Origin: Actinomycetota bacterium
Lineage (GTDB): Bacteria > Actinomycetota > Thermoleophilia > Solirubrobacterales > Solirubrobacteraceae
Length of the DNA: 7,826 nucleotides
Direction: 5' to 3'
NCBI GenBank assembly: GCA_005788585.1
Contig: SYBY01000370.1
Location: forward strand, 1 to 7,826
Of this stretch, positions 7,695 through 7,826 are shown piece by piece (position 1 is the first letter of the stretch; every line of letters starts with the position of its first letter). The notes below the pieces were generated by a model. The model was not told the origin of the DNA. It searched no databases and worked only from the letters and a program-made list of their open reading frames with translations. The position numbers and the translations under genes were made by a program.

Positions 7695-7826
7695 ATCGTT
7701 GCCGCAACTGGGGCATTTCACGGCAGAACCATGGGAGCGCTCTCTCTAACTGGACAGAGTTCAAAGCGAGATGCTTTTAAACCTTTACTTCCTGGAGTTA
7801 AGCATGTGAAATATGGCGATATCAAA
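7692..7826 (+). CDS. Class-III PLP-dependent aminotransferase, internal fragment (ArgD/GabT-like)
   Basis: Forty-five codons are open from the junction to the window end without a start or stop. The translation contains [14 protein letters not shown] followed by [16 protein letters not shown]. This matches the conserved segment of acetylornithine/4-aminobutyrate aminotransferases: the aromatic-His-Gly-Arg-Thr motif near the PLP ring, then GALS.TG, then the PLLPG..hv.y.D stretch. In the family this segment lies roughly 130-170 residues into a ~400-residue enzyme, so the N-terminal third, including the GTEANE-type cofactor-binding loop, is missing; the sequence left of 7690 is an unrelated gene. 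The PLP Lys would lie beyond the window. Only 15 of 45 third codon positions are G or C, quite unlike the neighbouring genes, so it probably comes from a different genome or a recently acquired segment. ArgD and GabT cannot be told apart from this piece. Confidence 0.77.

Noticed and set aside
7794..7826. Possible new plus-strand gene starting at GTG 7806 with GGAG upstream
   Set aside because: The same frame is open back to the junction at ~7692 and matches the aminotransferase family across the whole stretch, so this GTG is an internal Val codon.
7690..7826. Low-GC end as promoter region of the signalling operon
   Set aside because: AT-rich sequence upstream of an operon is tempting, but it reads as a conserved protein-coding segment on the other strand and the regulator gene is visibly truncated at the join.

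Overview
The window is very GC-rich with strong G/C bias at third codon positions, except for its last ~136 bases. The genes and GC content suggest a high-GC actinobacterium-type genome, possibly a Thermoleophilia/Solirubrobacterales relative. That placement is a guess from style, not from a marker gene.

Layout. (a) Bases 2-484, plus strand: the 3' part of an ABC-transporter ATPase of the LivF/UrtE group, whose Walker A region lies outside the window. (b) Bases 505-529: a GC-rich hairpin between convergent genes, probably a shared terminator. (c) Bases 531 to about 7691, minus strand: four tightly packed signalling genes, read right to left. They are the C-terminal part of a MalT-like (LAL) LuxR regulator; a response regulator with an intact receiver and a degenerate EAL domain; a membrane hybrid histidine kinase (sensor-HAMP-PAS-HisKA-HATPase-REC-HPt); and a membrane protein with two consecutive copies of a six-helix plus GGDEF unit. 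The first three junctions are ATGA and GTGA overlaps followed by a 68-base gap, so this looks like one operon. (d) From about 7690 to the right end, GC drops from 77% (bases 7621-7680) to 46%, and the plus strand reads as an internal piece of a class-III PLP aminotransferase. That piece has no beginning and directly abuts the truncated regulator.

How the operon may work (inference). The kinase senses an extracytoplasmic signal and passes phosphate through its own receiver and HPt domain to the receiver of the EAL-like protein. That protein has lost the metal-binding EAL residues, so it is more likely a c-di-GMP-binding or protein-contact output than a phosphodiesterase. The double GGDEF protein would supply c-di-GMP; its second catalytic domain has an RxxD inhibitory site and its first does not. 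The gene set recalls RocSAR of Pseudomonas and BvgASR of Bordetella, but with a dead-looking EAL and an added tandem cyclase.

The right-hand junction is most simply a chimeric assembly, or else a real recombination breakpoint. It explains why the LuxR gene lacks its N-terminal part. It also creates a false zinc-ribbon-like start (KCPSCGND) that should not be annotated.
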